A stretch of 64,000 bases of DNA from Roseateles toxinivorans. Its GTDB lineage: Bacteria > Pseudomonadota > Gammaproteobacteria > Burkholderiales > Burkholderiaceae_C. Shown one piece after another: positions 35,660 to 44,601 of this stretch. Made by a program: the position numbers and the translations under genes. The stretch is from contig NZ_SNXS01000001.1 of assembly GCF_004362525.1 (NCBI RefSeq), forward strand, positions 172,520-236,519. The letters run 5' to 3'. The notes below the pieces were generated by a model. That model saw nothing but the letters and a program-made list of their open reading frames with translations. It did no database searches and was not told the origin of the DNA. Position 1 is the first letter of the stretch; each line of letters starts with the position of its first letter.

Positions 35660-38600
35660 ATGACATCGCTGCCGTCCTATGCCGAATTGCTGTGCACCAG
35701 CAATTTCAGCTTTCTCGTGGGTGCCTCGCACCCCGAGGAGCTGGTGGCGCGCGCGTCGGAGCTGGGTTATGCGGCCCTGGCCATCACCGACGAATGCTCG
35801 CTGTCGGGCGTGGTGCGGGCCCATGTGGAGGCCAGGACGCGCAGCCTGCCGCTGATCATCGGTGCGCAGATGCGGCTGACGCCGACACGGGACTGCGGGC
35901 TCTCGATGCGTCTGGTGCTGCTGGCCCAGACACGCCGTGGCTATGCCAATCTGTGTCAATGGATCACCGTGGCCCGCGGCCGGGCGGCGAAGGGCCAGTA
36001 TCTGGCCCACGCCACCGATCTGCAGGGCCGCGTGCCGGACGCGCCCACCATCACCGGCCTGCCGGGCTGCAAGGCCATCCTGGTGCCCGACCCGGACTAT
36101 GGTTTCGAGGCGCTGCTGGCTCAGGCGATATGGCTCAAGACCTGGTTCGGGGAGCGCGCAGGGCTGGGCCTGCCCTTGCTGCATTGTGCGCACGACAAGC
36201 TGCTGCTGGAACTGCTGCCCCGTGTGGCCGACCTCACCGGCCTGCCCATCCTGGCCGTGGGCGATGTGTTGATGCACGTCCGCTCCCGAAAGCCGCTGCA
36301 GGATGTGCTGACCGCCACGCGTCTGAAGCAGACCGTGGCCGAGAGTGGCTATGCGCTGCAACCCAATGCCGAGGCACATCTGCGCTCGCGCGCGCGCCTC
36401 GGTCAGCTGTACCGGCCGGAATGGCTGGAGGCCACGGTGAGATGGGCAGCCAGCTGCAGCTTCTCATTGGATGAGCTGCGTTACGACTATCCCCGCGAGG
36501 TCGTGCCCGAGGGCCAGACACCCACCGGCTACCTGCGCCAATTGACCGAGGCCGGCGCGGCCCAGCGATATCCGCAGGGCGTGCCGCCGGAGGTGAGCCA
36601 GCAGATCGACCATGAACTGGCCTTGATCGCCCAGCTGAAATACGAACCGTATTTCCTGACCGTGGCCGACATCATGCGCTGGGCGCGCAGCCAGAACATC
36701 CTGTGCCAGGGCCGCGGCAGCGCAGCCAATTCTACGGTCTGTTACTGCCTGCACGTGACGGCGGTGGGCCGCAAACATTCCCAGAACCTGCTGTTCGAGC
36801 GCTTCATCAGCGCCGAGCGCGGCGAGCCGCCCGACATCGACATGGATTTCGAACACGAGCGGCGCGAGGAGGTCATCCAGTACATCTACAAAAAGTACGG
36901 CCGCCACCGCGCCGCGCTGACGGCGGTGATCATCACCTACCGGCCGCGCAGTGCCCTGCGCGACGTGGGCCGTGCGATGGGCATAGACATCGCCATGATC
37001 GATGCGGTGGCCAAGATGCAGCAATGGTTCGATGGCGGCGAGGTCGGCCAGACGCGCTTGAAAGAGCAGGGCCTCGACGTCGACGCGCCGCTGGTGAAGT
37101 TGTGGATGCAGCTGACCCGCGACCTGGTGGGTTTCCCGCGCCATATGAGCCAGCATCCGGGTGGCTTCGTGATCGCCAGCGAGCGGCTGTCCGATCTGGT
37201 GCCGGTGGAAAAGGCCGCCATGGTGGGCCGCAGCGTCGTGCAGTGGGAGAAGGACGACCTGGACGCCCTGCGCATCATGAAGGTGGACATCCTGGCCTTG
37301 GGCATGCTGACGGCGATCAAGCGCTCGCTGGCCTTCCTGGCGCAGAAGCTGCAGATTCCCCTGCCGGACGGCAAGCCTCTGCCGATGGAATTCATTCCGC
37401 AGGACGACGACAAAGCCACCTACGCGATGCTGTGCAAGGCCGACAGCGTTGGCGTGTTCCAGGTCGAAAGCCGCGCGCAGATGAGCATGCTGCCGCGCCT
37501 GAGGCCGCAGTGTTACTACGATCTGGTGATCGAGGTGGCCATCGTGCGGCCCGGGCCGATACAGGGCGGCATGGTCCATCCCTATCTGCGGCGGCGCAGC
37601 GGCGAGGAGCCGGTGGACTACCCCAGCCCGGAAGTCGAGCAGGCCTTGGGCCGGACCTTGGGCATCCCGATCTTCCAGGAGCAGGTGATGCAGCTGGCCA
37701 TCAAGGCGGCCGATTTCTCACCGGGTGAAGCAGACGATCTGCGCCGCTCGATGGCGGCCTGGAAGCGCAAGGGCGGCCTGGGCCCGTTCCATGAGCGGCT
37801 GGTCGGCCGGATGGTGAAAAAGGGCTATGAGCCCGAGTTCGCCGAGCGCATCTTCAAGCAGATCCAGGGCTTTGGCGAATACGGTTTTCCGGAGAGCCAT
37901 GCGGCCAGCTTTGCGCTGCTGGTCTATATCAGCGCATGGATCAAATGCCATCACCCCGACGTCTTCCTGGCTGCTTTGCTGAACAGCTGGCCTATGGGCT
38001 TTTATGCGCCGGCGCAGCTGGTGCGTGATGCGCGGGAGCACGGGGTTCAGGTCTTGCCTGCGCGTATCGAACTCAGCGATTGGGAGGCCAAGCTGGTGCC
38101 TGGCGAGGGCGGGCTGCCTTATTTTGGCGAACCGGACGCCGAGCTGAGCGATCAAACGCGGGCCTTGCTGCGCCCGCTGCAGCCCGTGCGCCTGGGCCTG
38201 AACAGCATCAAGGGCATGGGCAGGGATGCGGCTCTGCGCATCGTTGACGCGCGTGCCGCACGGCCTTTTGCCGGTGTCGAAGATCTCTGCCGCCGCGCCC
38301 AGCTCACGGCCCATGACCTGAACGCCCTGGCCGATGCCGATGCCCTGCACACCTTGGCCGGCCATCGCCACCAGGCCGCCTGGGCCGTGGCCGGCGTGGA
38401 CACGCGGCCCACGGCGATGCTGCGCGAAGCCCGCACCGAAGAAGCCGAGGAGGCGCGGCTGGCCGCGCCCACGGTGGCCGAGGAAGCGCAGGCCGACTAC
38501 CGCCGCTCGGGCCTGACCCTGGGCCCGCATCCGCTGGCCCTGCTGCGCGAGCAGCTGAACGCATTCAAGGTGCAGCCTGCGGTGGTGCTGAACCAGTTCC

Positions 38601-38890
38601 CGAACGGCCGGCTGGCGCGAGCCAGCGGCATCGTCACCCACCGCCAGCGGCCCGGCACGGCCAAGGGCACGATGTTCGTCACCCTGGAGGACGATACCGG
38701 CCAGATCAACATCATCGTCTGGCCCCGGGTGGTCGAGACGCAGCGCAAGCCGCTGCTGGCGGCGCGGCTGATGACGGTCTATGGCCAGTGGCAATGCCAG
38801 GGCGAGGTCAAGCATCTGGTGGCGGCCATGATCATCGACCACAGCCATCTGATGGATGGCCTGGTCAGCCGCAGCCGCGACTTCAAGTGA
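35660..38890 (+). CDS. dnaE2: Error-prone DNA polymerase DnaE2 (ImuC)
   Basis: 1076 residues, a C-family polymerase shorter than replicative DnaE. The N-terminal PHP domain starts YAELLCTSNFSFLVGASHPEEL. The catalytic aspartates appear in PDIDMDF at about residues 391-397. FPESHAASFALLVYISAWIKCHHP marks the C-terminal thumb-side region shared by DnaE2, and an OB-fold lies near the end (GTAKGTMFVTLEDDTGQINIIVW). It performs SOS mutagenic translesion synthesis, normally with ImuA and ImuB, which are not in this neighbourhood. A LexA box lies directly upstream. Confidence 0.96.
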   Translation: MTSLPSYAELLCTSNFSFLVGASHPEELVARASELGYAALAITDECSLSGVVRAHVEARTRSLPLIIGAQMRLTPTRDCGLSMRLVLLAQTRRGYANLCQWITVARGRAAKGQYLAHATDLQGRVPDAPTITGLPGCKAILVPDPDYGFEALLAQAIWLKTWFGERAGLGLPLLHCAHDKLLLELLPRVADLTGLPILAVGDVLMHVRSRKPLQDVLTATRLKQTVAESGYALQPNAEAHLRSRARLGQLYRPEWLEATVRWAASCSFSLDELRYDYPREVVPEGQTPTGYLRQLTEAGAAQRYPQGVPPEVSQQIDHELALIAQLKYEPYFLTVADIMRWARSQNILCQGRGSAANSTVCYCLHVTAVGRKHSQNLLFERFISAERGEPPDIDMDFEHERREEVIQYIYKKYGRHRAALTAVIITYRPRSALRDVGRAMGIDIAMIDAVAKMQQWFDGGEVGQTRLKEQGLDVDAPLVKLWMQLTRDLVGFPRHMSQHPGGFVIASERLSDLVPVEKAAMVGRSVVQWEKDDLDALRIMKVDILALGMLTAIKRSLAFLAQKLQIPLPDGKPLPMEFIPQDDDKATYAMLCKADSVGVFQVESRAQMSMLPRLRPQCYYDLVIEVAIVRPGPIQGGMVHPYLRRRSGEEPVDYPSPEVEQALGRTLGIPIFQEQVMQLAIKAADFSPGEADDLRRSMAAWKRKGGLGPFHERLVGRMVKKGYEPEFAERIFKQIQGFGEYGFPESHAASFALLVYISAWIKCHHPDVFLAALLNSWPMGFYAPAQLVRDAREHGVQVLPARIELSDWEAKLVPGEGGLPYFGEPDAELSDQTRALLRPLQPVRLGLNSIKGMGRDAALRIVDARAARPFAGVEDLCRRAQLTAHDLNALADADALHTLAGHRHQAAWAVAGVDTRPTAMLREARTEEAEEARLAAPTVAEEAQADYRRSGLTLGPHPLALLREQLNAFKVQPAVVLNQFPNGRLARASGIVTHRQRPGTAKGTMFVTLEDDTGQINIIVWPRVVETQRKPLLAARLMTVYGQWQCQGEVKHLVAAMIIDHSHLMDGLVSRSRDFK

Positions 38891-38938
38891 AAGCCCGGTG
38901 CGGCCCGCGGGGCGAAGGCGTGCGCTACAGTCGCGGCC

Positions 38939-40165
38939 ATGTCTGAAGCACTCCAACTCCAGGGCAAGCACATCGTGCTGGGCCTGTCGGGCGGTATCGC
39001 CTGCTACAAGGCCGCCGAGCTGACCCGCGCGCTGATCAAGGCCGGCGCCACCGTGCAGGTGGTGATGAGCGAGGCGGCCGAGCAATTCATTACTGCGGTG
39101 ACGATGCAGGCGCTGTCCAACCGCACCGTCTTCACCAGCCAGTGGGACGCCCGCGAGGCCAACAATATGGCCCATATCAACCTCAGCCGCGAGGCCGATG
39201 CCATCCTGGTGGCGCCGGCCAGCGCCGACTTCCTGGCCAAGCTGGTGCAGGGCCGGGCCGACGATCTGCTGAGCCTGATGTGCCTGGCACGGCCGATTGA
39301 GCGTTGCCCGCTGCTGGTGGCCCCGGCGATGAACCGCGAGATGTGGGCCCATCCGGCCACGCAGCGCAATATCCGCCAGCTGCGCGAGGACGGCACCACG
39401 TTGCTGGGCCCGGACGTCGGCGACCAGGCCTGCGGCGAGATTGGTGACGGCCGCATGCTCGAGGCACTGGATCTGCGCGACGAGGTGATCAGCTTCTTCC
39501 AGCCCAAGCTGCTGGCCGGCAAGCGCCTGCTGATCACCGCCGGCCCGACCTTCGAGCCCATCGATCCGGTGCGCGGCATCACCAACCGCTCCAGCGGCAA
39601 GATGGGTTTTGCGATCGCCCGCGCCGCGGCCGAGGCCGGCGCCCAGGTCACCTTGGTGGCCGGGCCTGTGCATCTGAACACGCCGCGAGGCGTGCAACGC
39701 ATCGATGTGCAGACCGCCCAGCAGATGCATGATGCGGTGCTGCCCCGCGCCGCCGCCCATGAGCTGTTCATTGCCACGGCGGCCGTCGCCGACTGGCGGC
39801 CGGCCGAGCTGTCCGAGCACAAGATCAAGAAGAACGGCAGCAAGCTGGCGCCGACCTTCGAGCTGACCGAGAACCCCGACATTCTTGCCGCCGTGGCGCG
39901 CCTGCCGGCCGGCCAGCGCCCGTTTTGCGTCGGCTTCGCCGCCGAGAGCCAGGATCTGGTCAAGCATGCGCGTGAAAAGCTGGTGCGCAAGAACGTCGAG
40001 CTGGTGGTCGGCAATCTCGGCCCGGCCACCTTCGGCCGCGACGACAACACGCTGGTGCTGGTCGATGCGCAAGGCCAACGTGAGCTGGCCACCGCCGACA
40101 AGCTGAGCCTCGCCCGCGAGCTGGTGCGCGAGATCGCGGCCCGCCTCGGCACCAAGACACACTGA
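38939..40165 (+). CDS. coaBC: Bifunctional phosphopantothenoylcysteine decarboxylase/synthase
   Basis: 408 residues. The N-terminal flavodoxin-like CoaC domain has [14 protein letters not shown], the substrate loop PAMNREMW, and [10 protein letters not shown] as the flap. The C-terminal CoaB domain begins near residue 190 with [25 protein letters not shown] and contains KIKKNG. It makes 4'-phosphopantetheine from phosphopantothenate and cysteine in CoA synthesis. dut follows 19 nt later, the conserved dfp-dut pair. Confidence 0.97.
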   Translation: MSEALQLQGKHIVLGLSGGIACYKAAELTRALIKAGATVQVVMSEAAEQFITAVTMQALSNRTVFTSQWDAREANNMAHINLSREADAILVAPASADFLAKLVQGRADDLLSLMCLARPIERCPLLVAPAMNREMWAHPATQRNIRQLREDGTTLLGPDVGDQACGEIGDGRMLEALDLRDEVISFFQPKLLAGKRLLITAGPTFEPIDPVRGITNRSSGKMGFAIARAAAEAGAQVTLVAGPVHLNTPRGVQRIDVQTAQQMHDAVLPRAAAHELFIATAAVADWRPAELSEHKIKKNGSKLAPTFELTENPDILAAVARLPAGQRPFCVGFAAESQDLVKHAREKLVRKNVELVVGNLGPATFGRDDNTLVLVDAQGQRELATADKLSLARELVREIAARLGTKTH

Positions 40166-40184
40166 TTGATTGAAGGAAGAATCC

Positions 40185-40646
40185 ATGCTCAGGCGTATTG
40201 AAACCCGCATCGTGAACGCTCTGCTGGGCGACAGCATCCCGCTGCCCAGCTACGCCACCGATGGGTCTGCCGCCCTGGATCTGCGCGCCTGCATCGCCGA
40301 GGCCATCACCCTGGAGCCGGGCGGCCGCGCGCTGGTGAAAACCGGACTTGCAATCAATATGATGGATCCAGGCCTGGTGGCCATCGTGGCCTCGCGTTCC
40401 GGCTTGTCGCTCAAGCATGGCGTGCGAGTGGCCCAGGGCATAGGCGTCATCGATGCCGATTACCACGGCGAGATCGGCGTGATTCTGGCCAATGATGGTC
40501 AGCTGCCCTATGTCGTTCAACCGGGCGAGCGCATTGCCCAGCTGATGTTCCAGCCGGTGGTCCAGGTGGCGCTGCAGGTGGTCGAGGAGTTCTCCACCGT
40601 GACGGACCGGGGCGCGGGCGGATTCGGCAGCACGGGCAAAGGCTAG
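40185..40646 (+). CDS. dut: dUTP diphosphatase
   Basis: 153 residues with all trimeric dUTPase motifs: [12 protein letters not shown] (motif 1), [12 protein letters not shown] (2), [11 protein letters not shown] (3), [10 protein letters not shown] (4) and the C-terminal [10 protein letters not shown] (5). The start at 40185 is preceded by GAAGGAAG; a TTG 15 nt upstream is rejected. It hydrolyses dUTP to dUMP, keeping uracil out of DNA. Overlaps the end of the decayed yqjE-like gene on the other strand. Confidence 0.98.
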   Translation: MLRRIETRIVNALLGDSIPLPSYATDGSAALDLRACIAEAITLEPGGRALVKTGLAINMMDPGLVAIVASRSGLSLKHGVRVAQGIGVIDADYHGEIGVILANDGQLPYVVQPGERIAQLMFQPVVQVALQVVEEFSTVTDRGAGGFGSTGKG

Positions 40647-40858
40647 GAGCTGCGATCCGCCTCAACTGGTGCGTCTGCGCCGCCAGACTTGGCAGGCGGT
40701 GGGGCAGCAGGGGCCATGCGTCCGACCAGCAGCGCCCGCAGGCGCAACTGCGCCGTCATCTCGCTGGCCTCGACCGTGGCAAGCTGGGCATAGGCACCGA
40801 GATGCTCGGCCAGAAGCTCGGGCCGCATGGCCAGGGTCTAGATCAACGGATGGATCAT
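40643..40858 (-). pseudogene. Decayed YqjE-like (phage holin family) gene
   Basis: From ATG at 40858, after GGCTGAAG, the frame reads MIHPLI, then a TAG stop, then TLAMRPELLAEHLGAYAQLA and TVEASEMTAQLRLRALLVG. The LLAEHLxAYAxL pattern is the N-terminal helix of the YqjE/phage-holin family. The expected membrane helices are missing: after ALLVG the sequence jumps to a Pro/Ala tail and stops inside the dut end. It is therefore both interrupted and truncated. It follows a yqjD-like gene by 5 nt, the normal yqjD-yqjE order. Confidence 0.6.
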
Positions 40859-40863
40859 GGACT

Positions 40864-41229
40864 TCAGCCGCGTGCGCGCGAGCGGGTCAGCCAGCTGAAG
40901 ATGCCTGCAGCGACGGCACCTGCCGCGGCGGCAATCAGGATCGACTTCACCGGCTCGTCCTTGATGTAGCCGACCGTCATGTCACCTGCGCGGTGCACTT
41001 GATCCCGCACCTGGCCGCTGGCCTGGCGAGCGCGATCCAGCGTGCGGCGGGCCATGTCATCAACCTGGGCCGCAGCGCGGCTCAACGCAGCCGGTGCCGC
41101 CTGGCCGAGGTCGTTGAGGCTGGCCTGCGCGCTGTTGACGGCCGCGTGGGCGGCCGAAGCGACCTGATCAACCTTGGTATTGGCTTGATCGGAGAAGGCA
41201 TTGACCTCGGTACTGATGGTTCTGTTCAT
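40864..41229 (-). CDS. DUF883 (YqjD/ElaB-like) membrane-anchored protein
   Basis: 121 residues: a long amphipathic helical stretch (about 10-85), the conserved GYIKDEPVKSILIAAAAGAV and a single C-terminal TM helix ending WLTRSRARG. The DEP-x-KS-x-x-I-A-A-A-G-x-G/A pattern is the DUF883 signature. E. coli YqjD binds ribosomes at the membrane in stationary phase; the same is possible here. A DUF1328 gene lies upstream on the same strand. Confidence 0.92.
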   Translation of the reverse strand: MNRTISTEVNAFSDQANTKVDQVASAAHAAVNSAQASLNDLGQAAPAALSRAAAQVDDMARRTLDRARQASGQVRDQVHRAGDMTVGYIKDEPVKSILIAAAAGAVAAGIFSWLTRSRARG

Positions 41230-41275
41230 GATGAATTCCTGCTTGGATGAGTTGGACGAAGAGGGTCTGTGCGCG

Positions 41276-41437
41276 TCAGCGCCGCATCAGACCGACAAGG
41301 AAGGTGACCACGGCCAAGACAACGAAGACAAAGAACAGTATCTTGGCGATGCCCGCAGCACCGGCGGCGATGCCACCAAAGCCGAACAGTGCGGCAACCA
41401 GGGCGATGACGAAGAACACGACGGCGTAGTGCAGCAT
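41276..41437 (-). CDS. DUF1328 family small membrane protein
   Basis: 53 residues, [20 protein letters not shown] then [20 protein letters not shown], i.e. two TM helices joined by a Gly/Ala-rich turn, ending GLMRR. This is a typical YtjA/DUF1328 protein. CAAGGGG precedes the ATG. Function unknown; often stress-linked in proteobacteria and often found beside DUF883 genes. Confidence 0.93.
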   Translation of the reverse strand: MLHYAVVFFVIALVAALFGFGGIAAGAAGIAKILFFVFVVLAVVTFLVGLMRR

Positions 41438-41575
41438 TTCGTACCCCTTGAGGATCGACCCGGAAGCCGGATCTTGGTCATTCGCACCGACGATTCGCTG
41501 CGATGACACGACTCTACGGATGCGGCTGGCAGACACCGGCAGGCCCACTCCTCAAGCCGCTGTCAGCAAAGGCGG

Positions 41576-41878
41576 GTGCTGGTTGTAGGAGCCTGCTTAC
41601 GGCGGCAAACCTGTCAACGGCTGGCGCAGCCCCGCCACAGTTGCTTCGGGCAGTCGGGATGCAGTCCTACAAGGACTTGGGTCAAACGTCGGTGGTCAGC
41701 CTGGGCGGCGACCGGACTGCTTGTCTGGCAATTTCAGATCTATCGACGCAACCGTCAGTTGCAGGGGCAGATGGCTACCGCCAAGGCCAAGCCGACCGAG
41801 GTCACGACCTGGGAGGGCGAGGGCGGCGCATTGCATGGCAGCGGCAGCCAGCTCGGTCCGGCGCCAGTGCAGTCCTGA
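41576..41878 (+). CDS. Possible small membrane protein with doubtful start
   Basis: The C-terminal 60 codons look coding: TWVKRRWSAWAATGLLVWQF followed by IYRRNRQLQGQMATAKAKP and a TTWEGEGGALHGSG tail, i.e. a TM helix plus a polar tail. The only in-frame start is a GTG at 41576 whose first 35 codons look non-coding. Where an ATG would be expected (about 41666) the sequence is ACA AGG. It may be a real gene with an odd start or one that has lost it. The rest of 41438-41995 shows nothing I can support. Confidence 0.35.
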   Translation: MLVVGACLRRQTCQRLAQPRHSCFGQSGCSPTRTWVKRRWSAWAATGLLVWQFQIYRRNRQLQGQMATAKAKPTEVTTWEGEGGALHGSGSQLGPAPVQS

Positions 41879-41995
41879 CCGAGTGGAATGCCTGAAGCGG
41901 ACCGAAACGTTCAGCAACGTCGCTGGGCACGGCTGTGCGAGCGCCGTTCCCGGACCTTGCCGAACCTATCGGAGCCGAGTCCGCTTGACGAGGCG

Positions 41996-42733
41996 TCAGA
42001 GCCGCGACCGGCGGGCCGTCAACAGAACCGCCAATCCGGTCACCAGCAACAAGACCGTCGTGGGTTCGGGTATCGGTGACGGCGAGAAGCGCTGCTCGAA
42101 GCTCGTCAGGCTCGCATCGTCCGTGGCCTCGGTGGCCCAGACCAGGATGTTCTTGGCGGCCCAGACCTGACTGACCGGCGCAAAGGCCGCGCTCTGGGTG
42201 AGCAGGCTGGTCTGGAGGCTGTTCAGGTAGCTGAACTCAACCGCATTCACCCCGAGGTCGCTCAGGCCGGCGCCGCCGCCATAGGTCTCGTGGATGTAGC
42301 TGCCGTTGTCGTTGCTGCCATCGTTCAGCCCGGTGCTCGAGCCGACGGATGCCAGGGCTATCGTGGTGGTGGCGCCCTTGATGAGCCAGCCCGCGCTGGT
42401 GGTGCTGGCGCGGAAGCTCAGGGCCAGGTCGACAAAGGCGAAGACGTCGTCGCCGACGACCCCCAGCTCCTCATTGCTGACCGTGAACAACAGCCCCTGG
42501 CCGGGGTGGGCGCCGCCGTCGGTGAGCGCACTGACGTCGACATTGGCCGGGTTGAAGCTGCGCGCGGGGTCACTGGCACTGAAGGCCGTGACGCTGAAGC
42601 TGTCGAAGATCAGATTGCCTGCCGTGAGGCTGCTGCCGCCCAGCAGGTCGGCCAGCGGTACGGCCTGGGCGCCGCCCAGCAGGCCCAGGGCGAGGCCGGC
42701 AGCGACGAGTGTCTTGCGCAAGAAAGGGGTCAT
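41996..42733 (-). CDS. PEP-CTERM sorting-domain protein
   Basis: 245 residues: a signal peptide (MTPFLRKTLVAAGLALGLLG ending GAQA), an extracellular beta-rich body, and a C-terminal sorting tag PIPEPTTVLLLVTGLAVLLT followed by ARRSRL (PEP motif, TM helix, basic end). Such proteins are cleaved by an exosortase and usually reach the envelope or exopolysaccharide matrix. CAAGGAG precedes the ATG. It is the last gene of a four-gene minus-strand run of exported proteins. Confidence 0.93.
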   Translation of the reverse strand: MTPFLRKTLVAAGLALGLLGGAQAVPLADLLGGSSLTAGNLIFDSFSVTAFSASDPARSFNPANVDVSALTDGGAHPGQGLLFTVSNEELGVVGDDVFAFVDLALSFRASTTSAGWLIKGATTTIALASVGSSTGLNDGSNDNGSYIHETYGGGAGLSDLGVNAVEFSYLNSLQTSLLTQSAAFAPVSQVWAAKNILVWATEATDDASLTSFEQRFSPSPIPEPTTVLLLVTGLAVLLTARRSRL

Positions 42734-42756
42734 GTCGTGCTCCTTGGGTGGATCGG

Positions 42757-44574
42757 TCAGCGAACGGCGCAGCTGGTGGCAGTGCATTTGGGCAGGCAGG
42801 CCTTGACGTCATTGGGCGTGATGCGCCCGTCGCCGTCGCCATCACGCGGGTCATTCGGCCCGCTGGCCGGCGTGCCCCGGGCGCGGCTGATGAGCGAGAG
42901 ATCGTTCTGGTCAATGTCGCCATCCATGTCGGCATCACAGCGTCCCAGCGCTGCGCCGGTGACGGTCACGTCGTACAGCACCGGCGACTGGTTCTGCGGG
43001 TTGGCGTTGAAGGTCATCTTCACCTGCAGGTAGCGGCCGGACTGGCCGGTGAATGCTGCGCCGCTGGTCACCGCCTGGAAGGGCTTGCCGGCCAGCTGGG
43101 CCTTGTCGTCCGCCGAGCGAACCTCGGCCGACAGGCCGGTGCCGCTGGGCATCATTGCCGACCACGAGACCCTGCCCCAGGCGCTGCCATTGACGCCGCC
43201 GTCATGGTCCACAGTCCAGCTGCCGGTCTTGGTGGTGATGCTCAGCGCCGCGGTGCCCGAGGCGTCGCTATAGGTGTAGGGCTCATAGCCCACACCGATG
43301 ACGCCGAGGAAGTCGCCGTTACTGCCGGAATACTTGGCCATATTGTGGGTGGCGCGGTGTACCTGCCAGATGGCATTCTCGGAGTCGGCGATCACGCCGC
43401 GGCTGTCGGCGCTACCCACCTGGCTGACCTTGTCCCAGAGCACCCCGCCGGTGGCATCGAACTTCACGACACCACCGTCACGCTTGCTCACCAGGATGCT
43501 GCCGTCGTTGTCGGTGCCCACGGCGTAGGTGCAATAGTTGGCCTTGGCCGGGCGCACCCAGTTGTCGGTGCCATCGTCCACATGCTCGACATAGCTGTTG
43601 CATGAGCCACCCATGATCACATGGGTCACGTTGTTGGCATCACGGCGCAGCGCCAGGCCATAGACGGCACTGGGCATAGGGATGCTGCGCACCTCGTGGG
43701 GGCCGCTGTTGCTGCCGGTGTTGGCGATGCGGGTCAGTGTGGCCTGGTCCCAGTTGGCGCCCCACAGCGTGCCGTTGGCATCGATCAGGCAGCCGTAGTT
43801 CGGGCGTCCGTTGGTCGACACGGGGCCGGCCAGGGTGCTGCCGTCCACCGCGCTGATCTTGAAGTACTCGGCATTGTTGTACAGGCCCACCCACAGGTGC
43901 CCGTCGGTACCGATGCACAGGGCGCGGCCGATGCCGTTGCTGCGCGTGATGCCATTGGCATAGCTGCCGTCCGGCACCCGTCGAGCCCAGGCCACGCGCT
44001 CATCCCTGGGTTCGCTGTTGTCGATCAGTCCGTTGGCGTTGTCGTCCACCAGCGGCAGCATCTCGGCGGTCTGTATCTTGCCGTCGGCATTCGTGTCGAC
44101 GGACGTGTCAACCACGCCGTTACCGTTGCGATCCACCGAGCTGTTGTTGAGTATTTTCAGGACCGTGGGGTGGCCGCCAAACCAGCGGTTCAACACATAG
44201 GCATTGCCGTCCTTGTCCACCGCCGTGCGCGAAGGGGCCGGACCGCTCCAGGCATCGTGCGCATAGGCACCTGAATTGAACCAGGTGCGGTAGCGCGCCA
44301 CTTCGCGCCCGGGCGAACCGCCCTGCTGTTTCGAGTCGATCTTCGACAGGGTGTCCTCACCGGCGTTCGCGATCCACAGCACCGGGAAGCTGGTGCCGGT
44401 GACATTGAGCTGCAACTGGTTCGCGTTGGGCGCGCTGTGGTTCAAGCCGATCAGCGTGCCCAGATCGAAGTCGGCGTCGAGCGTGTAGGTCTTGGTGCCG
44501 GCGATGGTGCTGCCACTGGCCAGTACCAGCATCAGCGCCAAGGGGGTGAGTCGGAGGTGCGGCTTTACTGTCAT
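42757..44574 (-). CDS. Secreted beta-propeller protein with dockerin-like repeats
   Basis: 605 residues. After a signal peptide (about 1-25) comes a propeller-like body with repeated strand signatures such as RTAVDKDGNAYVLNRW, IGTDGHLWVGLYNNAE and VIADSENAIWQVHRA. An insertion near residues 145-190 contains calcium-loop motifs (DRNGNGVVD, DTNADGKI, DDNANGLID). The C-terminal 60 residues hold two dockerin-like EF-hand loops (DADMDGDIDQNDLSLI and DGDGDGRITPNDVKAC) plus Cys-rich end CLPKCTATSC. Dockerins normally bind cohesins in scaffold assemblies; here the partner is unknown. It is 23 nt from the PEP-CTERM gene. Confidence 0.85.
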   Translation of the reverse strand: MTVKPHLRLTPLALMLVLASGSTIAGTKTYTLDADFDLGTLIGLNHSAPNANQLQLNVTGTSFPVLWIANAGEDTLSKIDSKQQGGSPGREVARYRTWFNSGAYAHDAWSGPAPSRTAVDKDGNAYVLNRWFGGHPTVLKILNNSSVDRNGNGVVDTSVDTNADGKIQTAEMLPLVDDNANGLIDNSEPRDERVAWARRVPDGSYANGITRSNGIGRALCIGTDGHLWVGLYNNAEYFKISAVDGSTLAGPVSTNGRPNYGCLIDANGTLWGANWDQATLTRIANTGSNSGPHEVRSIPMPSAVYGLALRRDANNVTHVIMGGSCNSYVEHVDDGTDNWVRPAKANYCTYAVGTDNDGSILVSKRDGGVVKFDATGGVLWDKVSQVGSADSRGVIADSENAIWQVHRATHNMAKYSGSNGDFLGVIGVGYEPYTYSDASGTAALSITTKTGSWTVDHDGGVNGSAWGRVSWSAMMPSGTGLSAEVRSADDKAQLAGKPFQAVTSGAAFTGQSGRYLQVKMTFNANPQNQSPVLYDVTVTGAALGRCDADMDGDIDQNDLSLISRARGTPASGPNDPRDGDGDGRITPNDVKACLPKCTATSCAVR

Positions 44575-44601
44575 GAATGAGCTCCGTCGGTAAATCGTCG
44601 G

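Noticed and set aside
37718-40237. An 839-codon minus-strand frame opposite dnaE2 and coaBC
   Set aside because: Shadow frame of two conserved genes in GC-rich DNA; no recognisable domain.
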